The notes below the pieces were generated by a model. It worked only from the letters and a program-made list of their open reading frames with translations. It was not told where the DNA came from and did no database searches. From contig JBIQLG010000009.1 of NCBI GenBank assembly GCA_044464485.1, forward strand, positions 1 through 64,000: DNA of 64,000 nucleotides, written 5' to 3'. Numbering within the stretch: position 1 is the stretch's first letter; every line of letters begins with the position of its first letter. Shown here one piece after another: positions 43,378 to 51,210 of the stretch. This DNA comes from Terrimesophilobacter sp044464485 (GTDB lineage Bacteria; Actinomycetota; Actinomycetes; Actinomycetales; Microbacteriaceae). The position numbers and the translations under genes are program-made.

Positions 43378-44496
43378 CTAGGCGTGATACGGAGCGAGCA
43401 CAACCTCTACCCGCTGGAATTCCTTCAGGTCTGAGTAGCCGGTGGTTGCCATCGAGCGTTTGAGCGCCCCAATGAGGTTGAGGGACGCGTTCGCCGCGGT
43501 CGCGGGACCGAACAGAATCTGTTCGAGCGGCGCGAGAGAGCCAACCTCAACCCGGTTGCCGCGCGGCAACTCCGCGTGGTGCGCCTCGGCACCCCAGTGC
43601 ATGCCGCGACCGGGAGCCTCCGTTGCCCGCGCGAGCGTGCTGCCGAGCATGACCGCATCCGCACCCACCGAGATCGCCTTTACGATGTCGCCCGAACTGC
43701 CGAGGCCGCCGTCGGCGATCACGTGAACGTAGCGGCCGCCGGACTCGTCGAGGTAGTCGCGACGCGCACCCGCGACATCCGCCACCGCCGTCGCCATGGG
43801 TGCATGGATGCCGAGGCTCGCCCTCGTCGTGGACGCGGCGCCCCCGCCGAAGCCGACGAGTACGCCCGCTGCGCCCGTGCGCATGAGGTGCAGCGCCGGG
43901 GTGTATCCGGCCGCGCCGCCCACGATGACGGGAACGTCGAGTTCGTAAATGAACTTCTTGAGGTTGAGCGGCTCCTGATTCTTCGAGACGTGTTCGGCGC
44001 TCACCGTCGTCCCGCGGATCACGAACAGGTCGACGCCGGCATCGACAACCGTCTTGTACAACTGCTGGGTGCGCTGGGGCGACAGGGCGCCGGCAACCGT
44101 GACGCCGGCGGCGCGAACTTCCGCCAAGCGGCTCGACACGAGCTCGGGTTTGATCGGTTCCGCGTAGATCTCCTGCATGCGGCGGGTCGACTCGGCTGCG
44201 GGTAGTTCGCTGATCTCCTTCAAGAGCGGCTCGGGGTCCTCATATCTCGTCCACAGGCCCTCGAGATTCAGCACGCCGAGCCCGCCGAGCTTGCCGATCT
44301 GAATAGCCGTGGCCGGGGAAACGACGGAGTCCATGGGCGCGGCGAGAACGGGAATCTCGAACTGGTATGCGTCGATCGTCCAGCTCACCGAGACGTCTTC
44401 GGGATCGCGCGTGCGACGGTTCGGCACAATGGCGATGTCGTCGAATGCGTAGACGCGGCGTCCGCGCTTCGCTCTGCCGATCTCGATGTCACTCAC
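43378..44496 (-). CDS. guaB3: GuaB3 family IMP dehydrogenase-related protein
   Basis: A 372-residue barrel protein related to IMPDH but without the CBS pair. The IMPDH active-site loop GSICTT is replaced by GGAASTT, so the catalytic Cys is Ser. GuaB3 proteins are widespread in actinobacteria and their reaction is disputed (IMPDH-like or GMP-reductase-like). First gene of the operon that ends in guaA. Start GTG 44496; the GGGAG upstream is unusually close. Confidence 0.92.
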   Translation of the reverse strand: MSDIEIGRAKRGRRVYAFDDIAIVPNRRTRDPEDVSVSWTIDAYQFEIPVLAAPMDSVVSPATAIQIGKLGGLGVLNLEGLWTRYEDPEPLLKEISELPAAESTRRMQEIYAEPIKPELVSSRLAEVRAAGVTVAGALSPQRTQQLYKTVVDAGVDLFVIRGTTVSAEHVSKNQEPLNLKKFIYELDVPVIVGGAAGYTPALHLMRTGAAGVLVGFGGGAASTTRASLGIHAPMATAVADVAGARRDYLDESGGRYVHVIADGGLGSSGDIVKAISVGADAVMLGSTLARATEAPGRGMHWGAEAHHAELPRGNRVEVGSLAPLEQILFGPATAANASLNLIGALKRSMATTGYSDLKEFQRVEVVLAPYHA

Positions 44497-44545
44497 ACTC
44501 CCAGCCTACCGACCCGAGGTGGCGACAACATGGCAAGCTGGGGAC

Positions 44546-45697
44546 ATGGACGTCACAGCAGACCCACTTGCAACCCTTCGCACCCGCACAAGTATGAAGT
44601 GGCGGGCGTTTCCGGAGGATGTTCTCCCGCTGTTCGTCGCCGAAAGCGACTTCCCGCTCGCGCCGGCCATCGCGCGCGTGCTGCACGACGCCGTCAACGC
44701 ATCCGACACGGGCTACTCGCCTCCCACCTCCGAGCTTCCGCACGTCTTTGCAGACTTCGCCGCGAGCCGGTGGGGCTGGAGCGTCGATCCCGGGCAGGTA
44801 TGGACAACGACGGATGTTGGCGCCGCCATCGTCGAGACCCTGCGCCGCGTGACGAAACCGGGCGACGGCATCATCATCACTCCGCCCGTGTACTTCCCGT
44901 TCTTCGACCTCGTCGCCGAGACCGGTGCGCACGTCGTCGAAGTGCCCCTTTCCGGCGGCCTCGATGAGGGGTGGTCTCTCGACCTCGATGGCATCGAAGC
45001 CGCCTTCAAGGCGGGAGCTCGCGCCTTACTGCTCTGCAATCCGCACAACCCGGTCGGGCTCGCGCATACGGCTGATGAGTTGCGCGCGGTCGCTGAGCTC
45101 GCCGCAAAATATGGCGGGACGATCGTCTCGGACGAGATCCACGGGCCGCTCACCTACGCGGATGCCGCATTCACTCCGTTCCTTTCCGTCTCCGACACCG
45201 CGCGCGATGTGGGAATTTGCGTGACCGCCGCGAGCAAAGCGTGGAACCTCGCCGGCCTCAAGTGTGCCGTCATGGTGACTGCGGGCGGGCCGAACCAGCC
45301 CATCGTCGGGACCATGCCCGACGAGGTGTACTGGCGCACGAGCCTGTTCGGCCTCAAGGCGAGCGTCGCCGGCTACCGCGACAGCGTCGACTGGCTGGAT
45401 GGCGTGTTGTCGTCTCTCGACGCCAACCGCACGCTCCTTGCCACGCTCCTTGCCGAACGCCTGCCGGGCGTGAAGTACCGGATGCCGCAATCCACCTACC
45501 TCGCCTGGCTTGACTTCCGTGCTCTCGGCTGGGGGGATGACCCTGCCGCGCACATCCTGGAGCACTCGAAGGTCGCGCTCAGCAATGGTCCGCCGTTCGG
45601 CACCCAGGGCCGCGGTTTCGCGCGCCTGAACATGGCGTGCTCGCCCGAGGTGCTCACCGAGGCCGTCACGCGTATCAGCGCCATCGCCCGCCCCTGA
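44546..45697 (+). CDS. MalY/PatB-type PLP-dependent aminotransferase/cystathionine beta-lyase
   Basis: A 383-residue fold-type I enzyme with the PLP lysine in TAASKAWNLAGLKCAV and the NPHNPVG motif. MalY/PatB proteins release homocysteine or cysteine-derived thiols by C-S beta-elimination and some also transaminate. ATG 44546 is the best start; a longer frame to 44486 would overlap the divergent guaB3 start. Single gene. Confidence 0.88.
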   Translation: MDVTADPLATLRTRTSMKWRAFPEDVLPLFVAESDFPLAPAIARVLHDAVNASDTGYSPPTSELPHVFADFAASRWGWSVDPGQVWTTTDVGAAIVETLRRVTKPGDGIIITPPVYFPFFDLVAETGAHVVEVPLSGGLDEGWSLDLDGIEAAFKAGARALLLCNPHNPVGLAHTADELRAVAELAAKYGGTIVSDEIHGPLTYADAAFTPFLSVSDTARDVGICVTAASKAWNLAGLKCAVMVTAGGPNQPIVGTMPDEVYWRTSLFGLKASVAGYRDSVDWLDGVLSSLDANRTLLATLLAERLPGVKYRMPQSTYLAWLDFRALGWGDDPAAHILEHSKVALSNGPPFGTQGRGFARLNMACSPEVLTEAVTRISAIARP

Positions 45698-45735
45698 CCC
45701 CTGGTCAGTCGACCCCCATCCCCACCACAACCTGT

Positions 45736-45802
45736 CGGCGCGCCACTAACCTGCTCGGCGCGCGTCTTGTTTCCGGTGCGCGCAGTTGTTTTCCGGTGCG
45801 CC
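45736..45802. repeat. Four GC-rich direct repeats (about 20-bp period) downstream of the AbiEi-like gene
   Basis: CGGCGCGCC (45736), CGGCGCGCG (45756), CGGTGCGCG (45774) and CGGTGCGCC (45794) recur at 20, 18 and 20 bp. In the sense of the adjacent minus-strand gene the last two read GCGCACCGGAAAACA and GCGCACCGGAAACA. A related cluster in the same orientation lies on the other side of the gene (46882-46955). Confidence 0.7.
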
Positions 45803-45819
45803 GACGGCGTACGGATGCG

Positions 45820-46758
45820 TCAGCGACGCTGGAGACCGGCATCCAACAGCAACGCTGTAAGGCGCGCCGGGTTCACTACATCTGCGGTGATAATTCTGAC
45901 GACAGTCGCCACCTGTCGGCGTAGCCGATCCTGCCGCTTCTTCTCCTGCCACACGGCCTCGCCCGGGGGCATCGCCGGACCATAGGCAGGTCGAAGATAC
46001 TTGCTCTTGCCGTCAAACTCGCCGGCGATGTTGTCGGAGCGCCAGAAGTAGTCCACTTGCATGTCGCCCTGCTCATCGGTGAATTTGACCTGCAGTTCGG
46101 GAACCGGAAACCCAAGTTCGAATATCACGCCGCGAGTCAAGGATTCGCCATACGAGTCCGAGAGACCGGTCGCGAAGTCGACGACCGCCTCGGCATGCCG
46201 GTACCGGTACCGGGGATTGCGTCCGGCCAGTGCCGCGCGAAGCGCATCACGCGTGGTTCCGAAATCATTCCTGCGCCACAATGCCCAGTCCACGCAGCCA
46301 ACCCCCTGGGCGAACGGAAGAGCGAGCGCCATGTCCACTGCGGTGCCGGCAATATCCGTCACCGCGAGCGAAAAGCGATCGATGGTCTCAGTGACCGCGT
46401 GGGCGATCGGATGCCGCACGACACCGTGCCGCGAGCGCCCACCGGTTGCTCGAGGCGAAACAATGTGCACGTCCGTGGGCCAATCGCCAGGAATAGGCAT
46501 TCCCCACAGCGCAGCCGCGGAGACACCGCAAAACACGAGAGGTCGTGGGCTCGCCGAGGCTACGGCACGCATCCTCAGGATGTGGCGGTCACGCGATGAC
46601 CGTTCGCTCCACTCCGCTGCATCGCAATAGGCTCCGCGACGCAATCGCACCAGTTCGCCGCGACCAACGGCGCGCTGGTAGGTGGCCTCATCCATTCCCA
46701 GTCGCGCCAAATCGGAACTCAATATGAGTCCATGAGTGCTTTGCTGCAAAAGCGCCAT
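45820..46758 (-). CDS. AbiEi-like HTH protein fused to a PD-(D/E)xK-like nuclease domain
   Basis: A 312-residue protein. The N-terminus (about 5-45; GLILSSDLARLGMDEATYQRAV then RLRRGAYC) matches the AbiEi antitoxin N-terminal winged helix. The middle resembles AbiEi family domains; the C-terminus looks like a DUF559/Vsr-type restriction-nuclease fold with Glu205, Asp236, Glu247, Asp249 and Lys251 (GEFDGKSKY). ATG 46758 is preferred over a frame open to 47100. There is no AbiEii toxin gene beside it. Direct repeats flank both sides. Function unproven: defence, DNA repair or a selfish cassette. Confidence 0.75.
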   Translation of the reverse strand: MALLQQSTHGLILSSDLARLGMDEATYQRAVGRGELVRLRRGAYCDAAEWSERSSRDRHILRMRAVASASPRPLVFCGVSAAALWGMPIPGDWPTDVHIVSPRATGGRSRHGVVRHPIAHAVTETIDRFSLAVTDIAGTAVDMALALPFAQGVGCVDWALWRRNDFGTTRDALRAALAGRNPRYRYRHAEAVVDFATGLSDSYGESLTRGVIFELGFPVPELQVKFTDEQGDMQVDYFWRSDNIAGEFDGKSKYLRPAYGPAMPPGEAVWQEKKRQDRLRRQVATVVRIITADVVNPARLTALLLDAGLQRR

Positions 46759-46881
46759 GTGTTCACACTCTCGTGGGCCGACACACAGAGGCACTGTTTG
46801 TGGGGCGCAAGTTCGGATACCAACCGAGTGTCCGGATGTGGAGGACCGGACCTCCACGCTCGCCGCGCCCGAAACCGACTC

Positions 46882-46955
46882 CGCGCGCCAAATGTAACTG
46901 GTGCGGTGAGACGCTTTCTGGCGCGGCGAGCGAGACCTTGAGTTATCTGGCGCGG
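46882..46955. repeat. GC-rich direct repeats upstream of the AbiEi-like gene
   Basis: CGCGCGCCA (46882), TGGTGCGG (46899), TGGCGCGG (46919) and TGGCGCGG (46948; the last inside the ABC-F gene's 3' end). In the sense of the AbiEi-like gene they read CGCGCCAGATAAC, CGCGCCAGAAAG and CGCACCAGTTAC, similar to the downstream cluster at 45736-45802. Spacing is about 20 and 29 bp. The rest of the 184-bp gap shows no clear promoter. Confidence 0.6.
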
Positions 46956-48631
46956 ACCACCCGTGACTCATCCCACACGGGCTCGCTTGACTCGTATACG
47001 CGACCGTCGCTGCCGAACACGAGGAACCGGTCGAAGGAGCGCGCGAACCATCGGTCGTGCGTGACGGCGATGACTGTGCCTTCGAATCGCTCAAGCGCAT
47101 CCTGCAGTGCCTCGGCGGACATCAGGTCGAGGTTGTCGGTGGGCTCATCGAGCAGCAGGAGCGTCGCACCGGAAAGCTCAAGAATCAGAATCTGCAGCCG
47201 AGCCTGCTGGCCACCGGACAGCGACTCGAAGTTCTGCTCGGCTGCCCCCGCCAGTCCGTACCTGTCGAGCGCGCGACTGGCTGCCTCGCGCGCCATCCCC
47301 GCGCGGTTGTCGTCGCCGCGATGCAGGATGTCGAGCAGCGTGCGCCCAAGGAGGGTCGGATGCTCGTGGACTTGCGCGAACCATCCGGGAACCACGCGCG
47401 CCCCGAGTTTCGCGTTCCCGGTGTGCGCTACCGGTGCGAGCGTCGCGCCCACCGACGTGAGGTGGCCGGCGCGAGGGTCCGGGTCTGAACCGCCGAGTGC
47501 GAGGAGCCTGAGGAAGTGGGACTTGCCTGAGCCGTTCGACCCGAGCGCCGCGACCCGGTCGCCAAACCACACCTCAAGATCGAAGGGTGCCATGAGTCCG
47601 GTGAGTTCGAGCCGGTCGCACACGACCGCGCGTTTACCGGTACGGTCGCCTCGGAGGCGCATGGAAAGATCCTGTTCGACTGGCCGCTCAAGCGGAGGGC
47701 CAGCCTCCTCGAACTTGCGAAGTCGCGTCATCGCAGCGTGATACCGAGACGCGAACTCGTCAGTCGCCGTCGCCTTCACCTTCATCGCAGCGACGAGCTC
47801 GCGCAGCTTCGCGTGCTGCTCATCCCATCTCCTGCGCAACTCGCCGAGCCGGTCCATGCGTGCCTTTCGCGCGTCATGGTAGGTCGCGAAGTTTCCGCCG
47901 TGCGTCCAGGCGGTCGCTCCGGCGGCGCCAAGTTCGAGAGTCACAATCCGGTCCGCGGCACGGGCAAGGAGCTCCCGATCGTGACTCACGAGCAAGACTG
48001 TTTTCTTCGAGGAACGAAGTTGATCCTCAAGCCATCGCTTGGCTGGCACGTCCAGATAGTTGTCGGGCTCATCCAGCAGGAGCACCCCATCGGGGCCGCG
48101 CAGGAGTGCCTCCAGAACAAGCCGCTTCTGCTCCCCACCCGAGAGCGAGGTCACCTCTCGATATTGCGCGCGCTCGAATGGAACGCCGAGCGCCGCCATC
48201 GTGCACTGGTCCCAGACGGTCTCCTGGTCGTAGCCGCCCGCCTCCGCGTACTCTGCGAGAGCTGCAGCGTACGCCATCTGGTTACCGAGATTGTCTGCCT
48301 CGATGATCGCGCCCTCACTTCGCTCGAGCGAGATCGCGGCCATGCGGATGCGCGTGGGGGCAACGGTCACGAGTAGGTTGCGCACGGTCGATGAATCGCG
48401 AACGTGGCCGACGAACTGGTCCATGACGCCGAGCGCGCCGTCGATGGAGATTGATCCGGCATCCGCTTTCTGTTCGCCGCGGATGATGCGCAGGAGCGTC
48501 GTCTTACCGGCCCCGTTCGCGCCGATGAGGGCGGTCGTCGTGCCTTCACCGACGCGAAAAGTCACCTCGTCGAGCAGCGGCCGCCCGTCCGGCAGCGACA
48601 GGGATACGCCGTTCACGTCGATGTAGCCCAT
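46943..48631 (-). CDS. ABC-F family ATPase (ribosome-associated)
   Basis: A 562-residue protein with two ABC domains and no membrane part: GANGAGKTTLL and LSGGEQKRL in the first, GSNGSGKSHFL and LSGGQQARLQ in the second, joined by a charged linker (about 235-300). ABC-F proteins act on the ribosome, either in translation quality control or antibiotic protection. No leader peptide or attenuator is visible in the 135-bp upstream gap, so a housekeeping role is as likely as resistance. Confidence 0.92.
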   Translation of the reverse strand: MGYIDVNGVSLSLPDGRPLLDEVTFRVGEGTTTALIGANGAGKTTLLRIIRGEQKADAGSISIDGALGVMDQFVGHVRDSSTVRNLLVTVAPTRIRMAAISLERSEGAIIEADNLGNQMAYAAALAEYAEAGGYDQETVWDQCTMAALGVPFERAQYREVTSLSGGEQKRLVLEALLRGPDGVLLLDEPDNYLDVPAKRWLEDQLRSSKKTVLLVSHDRELLARAADRIVTLELGAAGATAWTHGGNFATYHDARKARMDRLGELRRRWDEQHAKLRELVAAMKVKATATDEFASRYHAAMTRLRKFEEAGPPLERPVEQDLSMRLRGDRTGKRAVVCDRLELTGLMAPFDLEVWFGDRVAALGSNGSGKSHFLRLLALGGSDPDPRAGHLTSVGATLAPVAHTGNAKLGARVVPGWFAQVHEHPTLLGRTLLDILHRGDDNRAGMAREAASRALDRYGLAGAAEQNFESLSGGQQARLQILILELSGATLLLLDEPTDNLDLMSAEALQDALERFEGTVIAVTHDRWFARSFDRFLVFGSDGRVYESSEPVWDESRVVRAR

Positions 48632-48766
48632 CGCCGATCCTCCGCATGACTCACTCCGAAAAAGGGAGGCTCACCGAAGGCAAGCCGACCAGAATACACC
48701 CGCCACGCCTTCCCTGAGACACTCGAAGCGAGCTGCACAGTTGCGCCGCTGAAGGAGCCCGGGCGC

Positions 48767-49438
48767 CTATGCCGGGAAGTGCCTCCACTGACCCTCAGAG
48801 ACGATGGTGACAGCACCGTCCACTACGCAGATCGCCGTCTGATCGTCCATCGCGTACGACTCGTGAGGAATGCCTGCCGCCCACTTCTCGGCTGCCGCCA
48901 TCGAGTTGCCCGGCGATCCGTCCGGAGCCAGGTGCGGGCAGATAGAGAAACCGACGAGGCCCAGCGCCTTGTCTTCGCCGGATGGGGGCGCCCACCCGAT
49001 GAATTCCTTGCCGATTTGCGGCGTCATGACCATGCTGCCCGCGCTGAGCCCGACCCACACTTGCCGCTGGAGCGACGGAAGCATGTCGGCGAGGCCCGAC
49101 TCGCGCATCCAGTGGGACAGGTAGAGCGCATCGCCACCTGCCGCCAGCAGAACATCCGCTTCGCGAACGACCGGCTGCCAGCGCTCCTCGTCGAGGCTCG
49201 GCAGAGCGGTCAGTTCGAGCACACCGACGGAGTTCCAGCCGAGCTCAACCATGGGGTTTTGGGATTTGCCGCTGATGAATTCCCAGACTTTGACGCCCGG
49301 TCCGACCCACGGATGGCCGTATTGGGCAGTCGGGATGCACAGCGCGTTCGACTCTTCGATCGGTTTGCCGAGCAGTTCGATGAGCTTATTGCGGATGCTC
49401 GGGTTGGTGACTCCCCCCGAGGTGAGAAGAAGTTTCAT
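48767..49438 (-). CDS. Peptidase E-like protein (S51 family)
   Basis: A 223-residue class I glutamine-amidotransferase-like protein with the serine elbow GLSAGSM and a downstream His (PHLAPDG). PepE hydrolyses N-terminal Asp-X dipeptides; relatives include cyanophycinase. It lies 22 bp after guaB and is probably co-transcribed. Confidence 0.85.
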   Translation of the reverse strand: MKLLLTSGGVTNPSIRNKLIELLGKPIEESNALCIPTAQYGHPWVGPGVKVWEFISGKSQNPMVELGWNSVGVLELTALPSLDEERWQPVVREADVLLAAGGDALYLSHWMRESGLADMLPSLQRQVWVGLSAGSMVMTPQIGKEFIGWAPPSGEDKALGLVGFSICPHLAPDGSPGNSMAAAEKWAAGIPHESYAMDDQTAICVVDGAVTIVSEGQWRHFPA

Positions 49439-49460
49439 GGCTGCTCCCGAGAGTCACGGG

Positions 49461-50963
49461 TCAGTGCCGGTAGTTCGGCGCTTCGACCACCATCTGGATG
49501 TCGTGCGGATGAGACTCCTTGAGCCCCGCGGCCGTGATGCGCACAAATTTGCCGTTCGCCCGCAACTCGTCGATCGTGTGCGCACCCGTGTAGAACATGG
49601 ACTGGCGCAGCCCACCCAGCAGCTGGTACACGACCGACGACACAGGGCCGCGGTACGCAACCTTGCCCTCGATGCCTTCGGCGATCAACTGGTCGTCGCT
49701 CGGAACATCCGCCTGAAAATACCTGTCGCGCGAGTACGACGTCCTCTGCCCTCGCGTCTGCATGGCACCGAGCGAGCCCATGCCGCGGTAGGTCTTGAAC
49801 TGTTTGCCGTTGATGAACAGCATGTCTCCGGGGCTTTCATCTGTGCCGGCGAGCAGAGACCCCAGCATGACGGATTCCGCGCCCGCGACGAGCGCCTTCG
49901 CAATGTCGCCCGAATATTGCAGGCCACCATCGGCGATCACGGGGATGTTCGCGGCTTTCGCGGCGAGGGATGCTTCATAGACGGCGGTGACCTGCGGCAC
50001 ACCGACGCCGGCGACCACGCGAGTCGTGCAGATCGAGCCGGGGCCGACGCCCACCTTCACGGCATCCGCACCGGCGTCGATGAGGGCTTGCGCGCCGGAC
50101 TTTGTCGCGATGTTGCCGCCGATGATGTCCACGTTGTTGAAGGCCGGGTCCGCTTTGAGCTTACGGATGATACCGATTTCCCCCGCGGATTCGCCGTTGG
50201 CGGTGTCCACGACAATGACATCGACGCCGACATCCGCGAGGACGCCGGCACGCTGCCACGCATCGCCGAAGAAACCGATCGCCGCGCCGACGCGCAACCT
50301 GCCTTCATCATCTTTCGTCGCGTGCGGGTACTGCTCAGTTTTGTCGAAATCCTTCACTGTGATGAGCCCGGTGAGCTTGCCGTTGTCGTCAATGAGCGGA
50401 AGCTTCTCGATCTTGTGCGTCGCGAGGATCGCCATCGCGCTCTCCGGGTCGATGCCCGTCGGTGCGGTGATGAGCGGCATTTTCGTCATGACGTCCCGCA
50501 CGAGAGTGGTCTGTTTCTGCGTGGGGGTCACAAATCGCATGTCACGATTGGTGATGATGCCCACGAGCTTGCCGTCGCCCTCGACCACGGGCAGACCGGA
50601 CACCCGGAATTGCCCGCACACGGCATCCACTTCGGCAACCGTCGCATCCGCGGTCGTTGTCACGGGATTGCTGATCATCCCCGACTCGCTGCGTTTGACT
50701 TTGTCGACGAAGTTCGCCTGTTCGTCAATGGAAAGATTTCGGTGCAGGATGCCAAGCCCGCCGAGCCGCGCCATGGCTATCGCCATGCGACCCTCGGTCA
50801 CGGTGTCCATGGCCGCGGAAAGCAGCGGAGTCGCTACGCGGATGTTGCGTGTGAGACGCGACGTCGTGTCCGCCTCACTGGGAATGACATCCGTGTGTCC
50901 GGGCAACAGCATGACGTCGTCGTACGTAAGGCCAATGAAACCGAACGGGTCATGCTGCTCCAT
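49461..50963 (-). CDS. guaB: Inosine-5'-monophosphate dehydrogenase
   Basis: Catalyses the NAD-dependent oxidation of IMP to XMP, the committed step to GMP. The 500-residue protein has the catalytic loop GVGPGSICTTRVVAGVGVPQ (Cys present, unlike GuaB3), a CBS pair (about 95-215) and a C-terminal flap. ATG 50963. The leader contains a hairpin followed by a T tract (51011-51039) that could attenuate transcription. Confidence 0.97.
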   Translation of the reverse strand: MEQHDPFGFIGLTYDDVMLLPGHTDVIPSEADTTSRLTRNIRVATPLLSAAMDTVTEGRMAIAMARLGGLGILHRNLSIDEQANFVDKVKRSESGMISNPVTTTADATVAEVDAVCGQFRVSGLPVVEGDGKLVGIITNRDMRFVTPTQKQTTLVRDVMTKMPLITAPTGIDPESAMAILATHKIEKLPLIDDNGKLTGLITVKDFDKTEQYPHATKDDEGRLRVGAAIGFFGDAWQRAGVLADVGVDVIVVDTANGESAGEIGIIRKLKADPAFNNVDIIGGNIATKSGAQALIDAGADAVKVGVGPGSICTTRVVAGVGVPQVTAVYEASLAAKAANIPVIADGGLQYSGDIAKALVAGAESVMLGSLLAGTDESPGDMLFINGKQFKTYRGMGSLGAMQTRGQRTSYSRDRYFQADVPSDDQLIAEGIEGKVAYRGPVSSVVYQLLGGLRQSMFYTGAHTIDELRANGKFVRITAAGLKESHPHDIQMVVEAPNYRH

Positions 50964-50990
50964 AGTGCCTTCCGAATTTTTTCGAGATCT

Positions 50991-51009
50991 GAATCGTTAC
51001 CGGCTGTGA
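50991..51009. promoter_or_regulatory. Box shared by the guaB/livH and livJ upstream regions, copy 1
   Basis: GAATCGTTACC, three bases, TGTGA. The same pattern occurs at 56917-56935 upstream of livJ. It lies 28 bp upstream of guaB and about 200 bp upstream of livH. Confidence 0.4.
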
Positions 51010-51010
51010 T

Positions 51011-51039
51011 AAAAACCCCGGCATTGCGCTGATTCCGGG
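51011..51039 (-). terminator. Terminator-like hairpin in the guaB leader
   Basis: On the minus strand CCCGG (51039-51035) pairs with CCGGG (51021-51017), followed by G and five T (51015-51011), 48 bp before the guaB start. A possible attenuator; the stem is short. Confidence 0.35.
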
Positions 51040-51210
51040 ACATTCATCGTAGCGTTAACGGCGAATTTCCCCCGCTGTCCGCCGACCAGGTTTCCTGCCG
51101 TGTGGAAATGAGCACGCCGGATAGGACATAATCGGCAGGTACTGTCAATGATGACGGCAGCCCAGAACCCGAGATGCCTTCATCCCCTTCTGGCCCGTCT
51201 TGGAGGTCTC

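Noticed and set aside
46759..47100. N-terminal extension of the AbiEi-like protein to 47100
   Set aside because: The extension lacks homology-like features, would overlap the ABC-F 3' end and the flanking repeats, and the protein from ATG 46758 begins exactly at the AbiEi-type winged helix.
48632..48766. Leader peptide or attenuator before the ABC-F gene, as in antibiotic-resistance ABC-F genes
   Set aside because: I found no short ORF with a ribosome site and no pair of competing hairpins in this gap.
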